From Paenibacillus sp. TCA20 (GTDB lineage Bacteria > Bacillota > Bacilli > Paenibacillales > Paenibacillaceae): a stretch of 64,000 nucleotides of DNA. The DNA lies in NCBI RefSeq assembly GCF_000732325.1, contig NZ_BBIW01000003.1, positions 62,001-126,000 of the forward strand. The letters are read 5' to 3'. The notes beneath the pieces were generated by a model, which was not told the origin of the DNA, made no database searches, and was given only the letters and a program-made list of their open reading frames with translations. A program made the translations under genes and the position numbers. Shown piece after piece: positions 33,560 to 43,225 of this stretch. Position 1 is the stretch's first letter. Each line of letters opens with the position of its first letter.

Positions 33560-33778
33560 TGTTGATCGAGAAAGTACTAGATAAAGGGCCTTTGGCTAAT
33601 GAGCGAGTCGGAGATGGTGGAAGTCCGGCAGGTCTGGTTTAGGAAATGGCACTCGTGAGCATGAAATGGATACGGAAAAGTGGATTGTGCTCGACAGAGT
33701 GCAGTCAAGTAGGGTGGAACCGCGGGAGTAGCTCTCGTCCCTATGTCTGAACATCAGGCGTAGGACGGGGGCTTTTTG
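33560..33778 (+). promoter_or_regulatory. Glycine T-box leader of glyQS
   Basis: The T-box sequence AGGGTGGAACCGCGG lies at about 33710-33724. Stem I carries an AGTA element (33573) and the specifier in GAAATGGCACTC, reading GGC (Gly) at 33648-33650, followed by a purine as expected. The terminator hairpin is 33731-33777 (CGTCC...GGACG, then TTTTT). Uncharged tRNA-Gly pairing with the specifier and the T-box should stabilise the antiterminator, so glyQS transcription rises when glycine charging is low. Confidence 0.93.
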
Positions 33779-33828
33779 CTGTCCTTGCGCTTCTTGTAAT
33801 CATTCACCTTGCAAAGGAGAGAAATGAA

Positions 33829-34710
33829 ATGAACTTTCAGCAAATGATATTGACGCTGCAAGATTTCTGGGCACAGCATAATTGTATTATTGTCCAGCCT
33901 TATGACACGGAAAAAGGCGCCGGAACGATGAATCCGATGACTTTCCTGCGTTCGATCGGTCCTGAGCCTTGGAAGGTAGCTTATGTAGAGCCTTCTAGAC
34001 GGCCGTCGGATGGCCGGTATGGAGAGAACCCGAATCGACTGTACCAGCATCATCAGTTCCAGGTGATCATCAAGCCTTCACCAGATAATATCCAGGAGAT
34101 CTACCTGGAGAGCCTTCAGGCTCTTGGCATTGACGCTAAGAAGCACGATATCCGGTTTGTTGAGGACAATTGGGAGAACCCTTCACTTGGCTGTGCAGGA
34201 CTAGGCTGGGAAGTATGGCTGGATGGAATGGAGATCACTCAATTCACTTATTTCCAGCAGGTAGGCGGTATTGAAACGCATCCAGTTTCCGTCGAAATTA
34301 CGTACGGTATGGAGCGTCTTGCCTCTTATATTCAAGATAAAGACAACGTATTTGATCTAGAATGGGTTGATGGCATTACATACGGCGACGTATTTAAGCA
34401 CCCGGAATTTGAACATTCCAAGTATACCTTTGAGGTATCCGATGTGCGCATGCTGTTCACGCTGTTCAATATGTACGAGGAAGAAGCCAAAAAAGCGATG
34501 GATCAGCATTTGGTATTCCCAGCTTACGATTATGTTCTTAAATGTTCCCACACGTTTAACCTTCTTGATGCACGAGGGGCAATCAGTGTTACTGAACGCA
34601 CAGGATATATTACCAGAGTGCGGAATTTGGCTAGACAAGTAGCGGCTACCTATCTGGAGGAACGCGAGAAGCTTGGATTCCCGCTGCTCAAACAAGGAGG
34701 TGCACAATAA
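33829..34710 (+). CDS. glyQ: Glycine-tRNA ligase alpha subunit
   Basis: A 293-residue catalytic subunit of the bacterial alpha2-beta2 glycyl-tRNA synthetase, a class II enzyme making glycyl-AMP. Motifs seen are [19 protein letters not shown] near the start, [19 protein letters not shown] (motif 2 region), and [10 protein letters not shown] (motif 3 region). The start follows AAAGGAGAG. It is controlled by the glycine T-box. Its stop overlaps the glyS ATG by one base, favouring equal subunit synthesis. Confidence 0.98.
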   Translation: MNFQQMILTLQDFWAQHNCIIVQPYDTEKGAGTMNPMTFLRSIGPEPWKVAYVEPSRRPSDGRYGENPNRLYQHHQFQVIIKPSPDNIQEIYLESLQALGIDAKKHDIRFVEDNWENPSLGCAGLGWEVWLDGMEITQFTYFQQVGGIETHPVSVEITYGMERLASYIQDKDNVFDLEWVDGITYGDVFKHPEFEHSKYTFEVSDVRMLFTLFNMYEEEAKKAMDQHLVFPAYDYVLKCSHTFNLLDARGAISVTERTGYITRVRNLARQVAATYLEEREKLGFPLLKQGGAQ

Positions 34711-36785
34711 TGTCTAGAGATTTATTGTTTGAGATCGGTCTTGAGGAAGTGCCTGCACGTTTTGTTCGGGGAGCAATTGATCAGCTCGAAGACAGGCTTG
34801 TTAAATGGCTGGACAGTGTAAGAGTTACTCATGGAGAAGTTCTGGCTTATGCCACTCCACGTCGTTTGGCTGTTATCATCAAAGACGTTATTGAGAAGCA
34901 GGAGGATGTAGAGGAAGAAGTTAAAGGTCCTTCCCGTAAAATTGCGCTCGATGACAGCGGAAACTGGAGTAAAGCTGCACTTGGTTTTGCAAGAAGCCAA
35001 GGTGTAGATCCGGAGCAGTTTACATTCAAAGAACTGGGCGGCGTAGAATATATCTATGCTACGAAGAGCAGTAAAGGTATCCAGACTTCAGAGGTGCTTG
35101 CTGACGGACTGCTTCAGGTGCTGCATGCGATGACCTTCCCTAAATTTATGCGCTGGGCTTCGTATGACTTGAAATTTGTTAGACCTATTCGCTGGATCGT
35201 GGCGATGTTCGGTTCGGATGTTGTCGACATTGAGATTGCAGGTGTGAAGTCAGGGAATGTATCGAGAGGACATCGTTTCCTTGGTTCCGACACGACGATC
35301 TCAGAGCCGTCTGCCTATGCAGAGGCCCTTCGTGAACAGCATGTCATTGTTGACATTGAAGAGCGTCGTGCCCTTATAGTGAGTCAGATCGAAGCTTTGG
35401 CCGCTAAGAAGAATTGGACGATTGCGATTAAAGAAGATTTGCTGGAAGAAGTACTGTTTCTCGTTGAAACTCCGACTGTGCTCTATGGATCATTTGAAGC
35501 ATCGTTCCTGGATATTCCTCAGGATGTGCTCATTACTTCGATGAGAGAGCATCAGCGTTACTTCCCGGTTCTGGACGAGAACAGCAAATTGCTGCCGTAT
35601 TTTGTTACAGTTCGCAATGGGGGAGCAGAATCCCTTGACGTCATTGCAAGAGGGAACGAAAAAGTATTGCGTGCCCGTCTGTCTGATGCGAAGTTCTTCT
35701 ACGAGGAAGATCAGAAGCTGCAGATCAAGGATGCACTCTCCAAGCTTGAAAGCATCGTATTCCAAGAGGAGATCGGTACGGTCGGAGACAAGGTGCGCCG
35801 TATTCGCAAGATCGCTGATACGCTTGCAGCCAAGCTTCAGGTGTCTGCGGATCAAGTCGAGCTGGTTAGCCGGGCAGCGGATATTTGCAAATTCGATCTT
35901 GTCACACAGATGGTGTATGAATTCCCTGAACTGCAAGGTGTCATGGGTGAAGATTATGCACTGCGTGCTGGCGAACGCCCTGAAGTAGCTAAAGCGGTAT
36001 TTGAGCATTACCAGCCAAGAAGCGCTTCTGATACTGTCCCTGCTTCTGTTGTAGGTTCAATTGTAAGCATAGCGGATAAAATAGATACGATTGTGGGATG
36101 CTTCTCTATCGGCATTATTCCTACCGGTTCTCAGGATCCGTATGCACTGCGTCGTCAAGCCGCAGGTATTGTACAGATCGCCTTGGATCATAGGCTGCCG
36201 ATTACACTTGATGAGATTTTTGAGATCGGAATCGAAATTCATGAGAACATGCGAGTAATGAAGCGTTCCAAGGATGATATCCATAAGGATCTGCAGGAGT
36301 TCTTCGCCCTTCGAGTTAAGAAGCTCCTGTCTGAAACGATGCGCTATGATGTAGTAGATGCAGTGATCAGCGCGGGGTATGACGATATCGTATCTGTCGT
36401 AAACCGTGGTACGGCACTGACGAATACGGTGGAGACAGCTGCTGAATTTAAAACGACCGTAGATTCGTTTAACCGTGTAGGCAACCTTGCAGCCAAGGCA
36501 TCCAATGCCTCTGTGACGGAGGAGGTTTTTGTCGAAGCAGGTGAACGTACATTGTATGAAGCATGGAGCTCCACAGCGCAGGCTTATCGCGAGGCTTTGG
36601 CTGCGAGAGATGCAGAGAAGGCGCTGAGCATTGCAGCTGAATGGAGAGAGCCGATCACTTCCTTCTTCGACTCTGTTATGGTTATGGCTGAAGATGAAGC
36701 CATTCGAGCCAATCGATTGGGTCTTCTTGCATCCATTGACAAAGACTTGAAGTCCTTTGCGGATTTTTCTAAGCTCGTCTGGTAA
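34710..36785 (+). CDS. glyS: Glycine-tRNA ligase beta subunit
   Basis: A 691-residue beta subunit that binds tRNA-Gly for the GlyQ catalytic subunit. It starts with RDLLFEIGLEEVPARF, contains an HD-like domain in the middle (about residues 390-520), and ends with an anticodon-binding DALR-type domain (LYEAWSSTAQAY region). Overlap with glyQ (TAATG) indicates coupling. A terminator closes the unit. In B. subtilis ccpN and yqfL follow here; they are absent in this window. Confidence 0.98.
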   Translation: MSRDLLFEIGLEEVPARFVRGAIDQLEDRLVKWLDSVRVTHGEVLAYATPRRLAVIIKDVIEKQEDVEEEVKGPSRKIALDDSGNWSKAALGFARSQGVDPEQFTFKELGGVEYIYATKSSKGIQTSEVLADGLLQVLHAMTFPKFMRWASYDLKFVRPIRWIVAMFGSDVVDIEIAGVKSGNVSRGHRFLGSDTTISEPSAYAEALREQHVIVDIEERRALIVSQIEALAAKKNWTIAIKEDLLEEVLFLVETPTVLYGSFEASFLDIPQDVLITSMREHQRYFPVLDENSKLLPYFVTVRNGGAESLDVIARGNEKVLRARLSDAKFFYEEDQKLQIKDALSKLESIVFQEEIGTVGDKVRRIRKIADTLAAKLQVSADQVELVSRAADICKFDLVTQMVYEFPELQGVMGEDYALRAGERPEVAKAVFEHYQPRSASDTVPASVVGSIVSIADKIDTIVGCFSIGIIPTGSQDPYALRRQAAGIVQIALDHRLPITLDEIFEIGIEIHENMRVMKRSKDDIHKDLQEFFALRVKKLLSETMRYDVVDAVISAGYDDIVSVVNRGTALTNTVETAAEFKTTVDSFNRVGNLAAKASNASVTEEVFVEAGERTLYEAWSSTAQAYREALAARDAEKALSIAAEWREPITSFFDSVMVMAEDEAIRANRLGLLASIDKDLKSFADFSKLVW

Positions 36786-36835
36786 TTAAATTCCTGATAT
36801 TAGCTTAAAAAGGTAATGCGGTAAGAAATAAATAT

Positions 36836-36870
36836 ACGGAACGGGGGATAGGCTCCGTTCCGTATTTGTC
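36836..36870 (+). terminator. Rho-independent terminator
   Basis: TACGGAACGG and CCGTTCCGTA form a strong stem followed by TTTGTCCTTT. It terminates glyQS. Confidence 0.8.
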
Positions 36871-36952
36871 CTTTATTTTCCATGTGGAGATTAGAGCAGG
36901 AATTACGATGCACGAAGGCGTATATAATAATATCCCGGACAGGTGATGAATA

Positions 36953-37408
36953 TTGCATAGGAAAATTGTGGTGGACGCGGATGCATGTCCCGTAAAACGT
37001 GAAATTCAGACTGCCGCAGCATCATTTCAGATTCATGTGCTTATGGTGTCCTCCTACGACCATCGGCTCGAAGGCGGGGAAGGAACTACGATCGTACATG
37101 TTGACCGGAGTGACCAAAGTGCTGACCTGTATATTGCTAATCATATCAAGGCACAAGATATTGTTGTAACCCAGGATTATGGACTTGCTGCCTTAGCTCT
37201 GGCCAAATCCTGCAGCGTAATCACATTCCGAGGCAGAATAATCGACGATCAGGATATTGATTTTTTGCTCGATACTCGGCATTCGCACGCGAAGGCTAGG
37301 AAGAGAGGCCAGTATGGCAAGGGTCCAAGGCCTATGACAGATGAGGACAGGAAGTTATTTCAACATAAACTGACAAATCTTTTGAAGGATTTGCAGGAGA
37401 TTGTGTAA
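36953..37408 (+). CDS. yqxD: YaiI/YqxD family protein (DUF188)
   Basis: A 151-residue protein with the family N-terminus VVDADACPVKREI and the central VTQDYGLAALAL motif, resembling a PIN-like fold with acidic residues. The late HAKARKRGQYGKGPRPMTDEDR stretch is also diagnostic. Function unproven; a nuclease-type activity is inferred from fold. The start is TTG 36953, with GGACAGGTGATG upstream. It precedes dnaG-sigA as in B. subtilis. Confidence 0.93.
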   Translation: MHRKIVVDADACPVKREIQTAAASFQIHVLMVSSYDHRLEGGEGTTIVHVDRSDQSADLYIANHIKAQDIVVTQDYGLAALALAKSCSVITFRGRIIDDQDIDFLLDTRHSHAKARKRGQYGKGPRPMTDEDRKLFQHKLTNLLKDLQEIV

Positions 37409-37455
37409 GTTTAGCGAATAATTATTTACGTGTTAAAGAGATGAAGGTGGTTAAG

Positions 37456-39276
37456 ATGAGTGCCGGACAGGGTAACATACCGGAAAGTGTTATCGAATCA
37501 GTGCTGAGTCAACATGATATCGTCGACACGGTAAGTAAGTTTGTACATCTGACCAAGCAAGGTAAGTATATGAAAGGGCTTTGTCCATTTCATTCAGAGA
37601 ATACCCCTTCCTTTACGGTTACACCAGAACGCCAAATCTTCTATTGCTACGGCTGCGGCAAGGGAGGCAACGCCATCAAATTCAGGATGGAAATCGAAGG
37701 ATTAACCTTTCCCGAGGCTGTTAAGACGATGGCAGAAGAGAGCCATATTCCTCTTGGGGAGTGGCAAGGGCGTGATGTCGCACATCATAATCCTGAAACA
37801 GAACGATTGCTGCAGGCTTATGAGCTTACTGCTAAATTATACCATTATTTATTGAAGAATACGGAGTACGGTAAGGCAGCAATTGAATATTTGCGTAATC
37901 GGGGTATGAATGACAAAGCGATTGACCATTTTCAGATTGGCTATGCTCCGGCCGGTTGGAATACACTTGTGCAGTTTCTAACGAAACGAGAGTTTCCGCT
38001 TGCTGAAATGGAGAAGGGCGGATTAATATCAGCCCGTAATGAAGGCGAAGGGTATGTAGATCGGTTTCGAGACCGTGTCATGTTCCCGATTAAGAACAGC
38101 AGTGGCAAAATCATTGCCTTTGCAGGCCGAATCATGGGTGATGGTCAGCCGAAGTATCTTAATTCGCCGGAGACGAGGCTCTTTAATAAGAGTCGTGTCC
38201 TCTACAATATGGATCATGCGAAGGCTTCGATCCGCAAGAAAGGACAAGCTATACTGTTCGAAGGCTACGGCGATGTGATCTCTGCTTGGGAGCATGGAAT
38301 CCAGAATGGGGTTGCCGGAATGGGGACTGCCCTGACGGAAAATCAAGCCCGTATGCTTAAATCTCTCAGTGATGAGGTAATTATCTGTTATGACGGTGAT
38401 CGCGCCGGTCAAGCTGCCGCACTCAAGAATTTACCGATCCTGGAGTCGGCAGGGATTCAAGCAAAGGTTGCGCTCCTGACAGATGGTTTAGACCCTGATG
38501 AATTTATTCGCAAGCATGGTGGAGACCGCTTCACTCATCAGATCATTGAAGGTGCTGTTCCACCGATAAAATTTAGACTTATAAACTTGAAAAAAAACCA
38601 TATACTGCTAGAAGAAGGTGGCCGAATTGCTTATTCGCGTGAAGCCATCAAGCTGATTGCTCCACTCTCTTCTCCCACAGAGAGAGAGGTGTATTTGCGG
38701 GAGCTTGCTTCCGAAGTGCATGTGGATTTTGAGACATTGAAGCAGGAATGCAATCTCGAAAGGCAGCAAATGCAAAAAAACGAGCATTATGGGGATAATA
38801 ACGACAAAAGGTGGAATAATGGTAGGCAACAAAATAGGCAGATTCCTACACCTAATTTACTTCCTGCCTATCATACGGCCGAACGAAGGCTTCTGTCCTG
38901 GATGCTTCAAGATGATGAGGCGGCCAGATATGTTGGTGAACGTCTTGGTGAAGCCTTTAACATTAGCGATCATGCAGCTATCGCTGCTTATCTATATGCT
39001 TATTACGCGCAAGGCAAACCGCCGGATTTAAGGATGTTTATGTTATCTCTTCAAGACGATCGTCTTGAGAAAACGGTAAGCTCCATTTCCATGATGGATG
39101 CGCCTGAGCAGTGGGATCACGGAGCACTGGATGATTGTATTAAAGAGGTATTAAAGTATCCGGTATTACAGCAGATCGATTCTAAAAAAGAGGAAATGAT
39201 TGCTGCCGAACGATCCGGAGACTTTTTGCGTGCAGCACAAATCGCAAGTGAGATTATAACCCTAGAGAGACAATGA
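37456..39276 (+). CDS. dnaG: DNA primase DnaG
   Basis: A 606-residue primase that makes RNA primers for replication. The N-terminal CHC2 zinc ribbon uses C43, H46, C64 and C67 (LCPFH ... YCYGC). The TOPRIM catalytic core has LFEGYGDVIS and the ICYDGDRAG motif. The C-terminal region after an Asn/Gln-rich linker (about residues 440-475) is the helicase-binding domain. ATG 37456 is preferred because AAGGTGG precedes it; ATG 37441, five codons earlier, is possible. It forms the macromolecular-synthesis cluster with sigA. Confidence 0.96.
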   Translation: MSAGQGNIPESVIESVLSQHDIVDTVSKFVHLTKQGKYMKGLCPFHSENTPSFTVTPERQIFYCYGCGKGGNAIKFRMEIEGLTFPEAVKTMAEESHIPLGEWQGRDVAHHNPETERLLQAYELTAKLYHYLLKNTEYGKAAIEYLRNRGMNDKAIDHFQIGYAPAGWNTLVQFLTKREFPLAEMEKGGLISARNEGEGYVDRFRDRVMFPIKNSSGKIIAFAGRIMGDGQPKYLNSPETRLFNKSRVLYNMDHAKASIRKKGQAILFEGYGDVISAWEHGIQNGVAGMGTALTENQARMLKSLSDEVIICYDGDRAGQAAALKNLPILESAGIQAKVALLTDGLDPDEFIRKHGGDRFTHQIIEGAVPPIKFRLINLKKNHILLEEGGRIAYSREAIKLIAPLSSPTEREVYLRELASEVHVDFETLKQECNLERQQMQKNEHYGDNNDKRWNNGRQQNRQIPTPNLLPAYHTAERRLLSWMLQDDEAARYVGERLGEAFNISDHAAIAAYLYAYYAQGKPPDLRMFMLSLQDDRLEKTVSSISMMDAPEQWDHGALDDCIKEVLKYPVLQQIDSKKEEMIAAERSGDFLRAAQIASEIITLERQ

Positions 39277-39320
39277 TTGTAATTATCATACCATGTTTCT
39301 AGGGAGGAGGGAGTCGAAGT

Positions 39321-40451
39321 ATGGCGAATGATCAGCATGCTGAACTAGAAACAGAATTGACGCTGGATCAAGTGAAAGACCAGCTGATTGAACAGGGCAA
39401 AAAGAGGTCGTCTTTGAATTACAAAGAGATTATGGAGAAGCTGTCTCCATTCGATCAAGACCCTGAGCAAATGGATGAGTTCTATGAACAGCTTAGTGAT
39501 TTAGGAATTGATGTGGTAAATGAGAGTGATGATGATAACCCACTACGGCCTAATGATGACTCTGAGGATAAAGAAGGTGATGATTTTCATTTTGATGATG
39601 ATCTGAGTCTTCCTCCTGGTATCAAAATTAATGACCCAGTCCGCATGTACTTGAAGGAAATCGGACGTGTTCCGTTGCTGTCGGCAGACGATGAAGTTGA
39701 ACTCGCTAAGCGAATTATGAATGGAGATGAGGAAGCGAAACGTCGACTGGCTGAAGCCAACTTACGTCTCGTTGTCAGCATCGCCAAGCGTTATGTAGGC
39801 CGCGGCATGCTCTTCCTTGACCTGATTCAGGAAGGGAATATGGGTCTGATTAAAGCGGTGGAGAAGTTCGACCACAATAAAGGCTTTAAATTTAGTACCT
39901 ATGCAACTTGGTGGATTCGTCAAGCGATTACTCGTGCAATTGCTGACCAGGCTCGTACCATTCGGATTCCTGTTCATATGGTGGAGACCATTAACAAATT
40001 GATTCGAGTGTCCAGACAACTGCTGCAAGAGCTAGGGCGCGAACCGACACCGGAGGAAATCGCGGCTGAGATGGACCTAAGTGTGGAAAAGGTACGGGAA
40101 ATTACGAAAATTGCGCAAGAGCCTGTGTCGCTTGAAACACCGATCGGTGAAGAAGACGACTCTCATCTCGGAGATTTTATTGAGGACCAGGAAGCACTTG
40201 CTCCGGCTGATGCTGCTGCGTATGAATTGCTGAAGGAGCAATTAGAGGATGTACTTGATACACTCACTGAACGTGAAGAGAACGTCCTGCGTCTCCGTTT
40301 CGGGCTTGATGACGGGCGTACACGTACACTTGAAGAGGTAGGTAAAGTGTTTGGTGTAACGAGAGAACGGATTCGTCAGATTGAAGCGAAGGCACTTCGT
40401 AAATTGCGCCATCCAAGCCGCAGCAAACGGCTTAAAGATTTCCTTGAATAG
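39321..40451 (+). CDS. sigA: RNA polymerase primary sigma factor SigA (RpoD)
   Basis: A 376-residue housekeeping sigma factor. An N-terminal region 1.1 precedes an acidic stretch (about residues 70-95) and region 1.2 ([16 protein letters not shown]). Region 2 ([34 protein letters not shown]) is followed by region 3, and the region 4 helix-turn-helix is [20 protein letters not shown]. It is slightly longer than the B. subtilis protein, mainly in the acidic segment. The start follows AGGGAGGAGGGAG. A terminator follows, and B. subtilis cccA is not present here. Confidence 0.98.
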   Translation: MANDQHAELETELTLDQVKDQLIEQGKKRSSLNYKEIMEKLSPFDQDPEQMDEFYEQLSDLGIDVVNESDDDNPLRPNDDSEDKEGDDFHFDDDLSLPPGIKINDPVRMYLKEIGRVPLLSADDEVELAKRIMNGDEEAKRRLAEANLRLVVSIAKRYVGRGMLFLDLIQEGNMGLIKAVEKFDHNKGFKFSTYATWWIRQAITRAIADQARTIRIPVHMVETINKLIRVSRQLLQELGREPTPEEIAAEMDLSVEKVREITKIAQEPVSLETPIGEEDDSHLGDFIEDQEALAPADAAAYELLKEQLEDVLDTLTEREENVLRLRFGLDDGRTRTLEEVGKVFGVTRERIRQIEAKALRKLRHPSRSKRLKDFLE

Positions 40452-40460
40452 TTAGATTAA

Positions 40461-40500
40461 GGGCCTTCTGCTGTGCTTGCGGCAGGAGGTCTTTTTGTTT
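40461..40500 (+). terminator. Rho-independent terminator
   Basis: GGCCTTCTGC and GGCAGGAGGTC form an imperfect stem followed by TTTTTG. It ends dnaG-sigA. Confidence 0.8.
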
Positions 40501-40679
40501 AGATCAAGGAGTTTTTTTCTTTTTTTGGATATATTTCCTTCGATTTCTTATTACCCATTATTTTAGCTTTTTTTGATGATGATTGCAAACATCGAAACGT
40601 GGCATTGCCTGATTGGTGCGCGAAGTCACCGTTAGGTTTGCAATAATTACATTTAGTATAGAGTTGGGCGGTGCAATGC

Positions 40680-41450
40680 ATGTTGAAATTGTCGAAAAGA
40701 TTGCAGCTATTACATGATCTAATGGATCCGGGACGGAATCTTGCCGATATCGGTTCAGACCATGCTCTCTTGCCAGTCGCTTGTATTCAAAGCGGTCAGG
40801 CAGCCACAGCCATTGCCGGAGAGCTGAATGAAGGCCCATACGAGGCAGCGAAGAGACAAGTGGCAAGCAGCGGTTTACAAGCCAAAATCGAAGTCAGACG
40901 GGGAGACGGTCTGGATGTGATTGAGGCCGGCGAAGTGGATACAATCACGATCGCAGGGATGGGCGGCGCACTGATCGCTAATATCCTGGAACGCGGCAAG
41001 CCTAAGCTTAAGGGAGTCACACGTCTTATTTTGCAGCCTAATGTTGGTGAAGATATTTTGCGAAGATGGCTGTTCGATAATGACTACGTCATTGAAGCAG
41101 AACGAATTATTGAGGAAGACGGCAAAATCTATGAAGTCATTGCAGCTGTACCCGGGTATTTCAGCCACATCTCAAATGATGAAGTATATGAGCCGAAGCT
41201 GATCGGAACAGCTGACCATGAGATTGAGCTGACTTCAAACGAACTGCTCAAGATGGGGCCATTCCTGGTAGAGCAAGGTGGATCTGTATTCGTTAAAAAA
41301 TGGGAGCTCGAAATAGATAAGATCCAAAAGGTGCTGACTTCCTTATCTAAATCTGATCTTCCTGAAGCAAAAGAGAAGGCAGAGGAGCTCCAGCAGGAAT
41401 TGAAACGAATTGAGGAGGTGCTCACATGTATGCAAAAGGACAAACCGTAA
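40680..41450 (+). CDS. trmK: tRNA (adenine22-N1)-methyltransferase TrmK
   Basis: A 256-residue class I methyltransferase (YqfN) that makes m1A22 in tRNA-Ser and tRNA-Tyr by family. The SAM-binding part has LADIGSDHALLPV, with the usual acidic EVRRGDGLDVI and the IAGMGGALI motif. A C-terminal coiled coil follows (KEKAEELQQELKRIEE). The ATG at 40680 is taken over an upstream in-frame GTG at 40671, since the family begins close to KLSKRL. Its 3' end overlaps yqfO by 25 bases. Confidence 0.94.
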   Translation: MLKLSKRLQLLHDLMDPGRNLADIGSDHALLPVACIQSGQAATAIAGELNEGPYEAAKRQVASSGLQAKIEVRRGDGLDVIEAGEVDTITIAGMGGALIANILERGKPKLKGVTRLILQPNVGEDILRRWLFDNDYVIEAERIIEEDGKIYEVIAAVPGYFSHISNDEVYEPKLIGTADHEIELTSNELLKMGPFLVEQGGSVFVKKWELEIDKIQKVLTSLSKSDLPEAKEKAEELQQELKRIEEVLTCMQKDKP

Positions 41451-42541
41451 TCTCTTATATGGAGGAGCTTGCTCCTAAGCATCTAGCCGTTCCTGATGAC
41501 CGTATCGGTCTTCAGCTCGGAACGCTGGCAAAAGAAATCAAGAAAGTGCTGGTTGCACTTGATGTGACAGATGAGGTCGTTGAAGAAGCGATCCGTTTGG
41601 AAGCAGATCTTATTATCGCACACCATGCCATCATCTTCAGACCACTCAAATCGCTGAATACCGATTCGCCGATGGGCAAGCTGTATGAGAAACTGATCAA
41701 GCATGATATCGCCGTTTATATTAGTCATACGAACCTAGACGTAGCAGAGGGCGGCATCAACGATTGGATGGCAGAAGCGATTGGTATACAGGATGTCGCA
41801 CCACTAGAAGATCTGCACACGGATCATTTGTACAAGCTGGTTGTATTCGTACCAAAGTCTCATCACCAAAAGGTGCTTGATGCCGTACTAGGCGCGGGTG
41901 CGGGGGCAATCGGGGACTACAGTCATTGCAGCTTCAATATTGACGGATATGGCACTTTTGTTCCGGGTGATGCTACGAAGCCATTTATCGGCAAGCAAGG
42001 GCAAATGGAGCGGGTAGAAGAGGTTAGAATTGAAACGATTGTTCCGCATAGCATTTGGAATAAAGTCGTGCAGGCGATGCTTAAGGCTCATCCCTATGAA
42101 GAAGTGGCTTATGATCTGTACCATATGGATATGAAGGGCAGAACACTTGGGTTGGGACGGGTCGGCAAGCTGTCTGAGCCTGTTCTGCTTAAGGAGCTAG
42201 TGGATATCGTGAAGAAGCAGTTCGAAGTGAAGCAAGTACGAGTTGTGGGCGATCTGAATCGTCAGATTAAGAAGGCCGCTGTGCTTGGCGGCTCCGGCAG
42301 CCGATATGTGAATCATGCGCTGTTTAGAGGCGCGGATGTCATAGTTACAGGCGATATTGACTATCATACGGCTCAGGATGCGCTGATGGCGGGGATAGCT
42401 ATTATAGACCCCGGTCATAATATCGAAAAGATCATGAAGCCGAACACGGTGAAATGGCTTAAAGAGAAGCTGGAGAAGGGCCGTTATGCAACAGAGGTGC
42501 ATGCATCTGAGATGAATACAGAGCCTTTCCAATTTGTATAG
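41426..42541 (+). CDS. yqfO: Nif3-like dinuclear metal centre protein (YqfO)
   Basis: A 371-residue Nif3 family protein. The N-terminal and C-terminal parts form the dinuclear metal site (IIAHHAIIFRPLK, ISHTNLDVAEGGIN, and DIDYHTAQDA near the end). A central insertion (about residues 130-235) is the PII/CutA-like domain common in Firmicutes. It is often annotated as GTP cyclohydrolase I type 2, but the true activity is uncertain. The start overlaps trmK. The rnpB promoter begins 20 bases after the stop. Confidence 0.93.
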   Translation: MYAKGQTVISYMEELAPKHLAVPDDRIGLQLGTLAKEIKKVLVALDVTDEVVEEAIRLEADLIIAHHAIIFRPLKSLNTDSPMGKLYEKLIKHDIAVYISHTNLDVAEGGINDWMAEAIGIQDVAPLEDLHTDHLYKLVVFVPKSHHQKVLDAVLGAGAGAIGDYSHCSFNIDGYGTFVPGDATKPFIGKQGQMERVEEVRIETIVPHSIWNKVVQAMLKAHPYEEVAYDLYHMDMKGRTLGLGRVGKLSEPVLLKELVDIVKKQFEVKQVRVVGDLNRQIKKAAVLGGSGSRYVNHALFRGADVIVTGDIDYHTAQDALMAGIAIIDPGHNIEKIMKPNTVKWLKEKLEKGRYATEVHASEMNTEPFQFV

Positions 42542-42560
42542 TCGATCCCAGTAATTTCAC

Positions 42561-42589
42561 TTGAATGATAAAGCGAGTCCTAGTATAAT
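42561..42589 (+). promoter_or_regulatory. Sigma-A promoter for rnpB
   Basis: TTGAAT (42561-42566) and a perfect TATAAT (42584-42589) are separated by 17 bases, placing transcription start close to the first P1 base near 42600. Confidence 0.88.
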
Positions 42590-42599
42590 ATGAATGTTG

Positions 42600-43014
42600 T
42601 CGGAAAGTTTGACAGACAATCGCTGGTGGCCTTGTTGCCACGAGAGGAAAGTCCGGGCTCCACAGGGCAGGATGCTGGATAACGTCCAGTCAGCGCGAGT
42701 TGAAGGATAGTGCCACAGAAATGGACCGCCGATGGCTGGCTATATGGCTAGCACAGGCAAGGATGGAACCGAGGTGTAAGAGACCCCGAGGAACGCTGGT
42801 GACTTCGTTCCTGGTAAACCCCATCTGGAGCAAGACCTAAAGAGACACTGTCTTCCGTAAGGAAGGCAGCCTTAGCCCGAGGTGTGTCTAGGTTGGTCGC
42901 TTGAGCTGTTCAGCAATGAATGGCCTAGATAGATGATTGTCGCTTGTGGTGGGAGGGTAGTTCCCGTTATGACCACGAAGAGCACAGAACCCGGCTTACG
43001 TAAAACTTTCCAAA
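42600..43014 (+). ncRNA. rnpB: RNase P RNA, Bacillus type (type B)
   Basis: The catalytic RNA of RNase P, which removes tRNA 5' leaders. GGAAAGTTT (42602-42610) pairs with AAACTTTCC (43003-43011) to form P1. Conserved stretches include GAGGAAAGTCCGGGCTC, ACAGAAATGGACCGCC, and the 3' ACAGAACCCGGCTTACG. The middle carries GGTAAACCCC and the type-B loops. The 3' end is approximate. It has its own promoter and terminator. Confidence 0.96.
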
Positions 43015-43040
43015 CTGCAACACAGCATATGCGATGATAT

Positions 43041-43084
43041 AACGGTAATTTGCCTGCCTAGTGCAGGACATATTACCGTTTTTT
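43041..43084 (+). terminator. Rho-independent terminator
   Basis: AACGGTAAT and ATTACCGTT, with an inner CCTGC/GCAGG helix, are followed by a T run. It terminates rnpB. Confidence 0.9.
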
Positions 43085-43225
43085 GTTATGTAGCAGCTCG
43101 CCTTTTTCTATGCCAATATGAACGAATAGACGTTTTTCTTAATTATTTGACCTATGGACGAACATCCAAGCCATTAAGGGAGTGAGGAATAGATTATACT
43201 ATCACTTGAAAAGGAGTTGTTCAAT

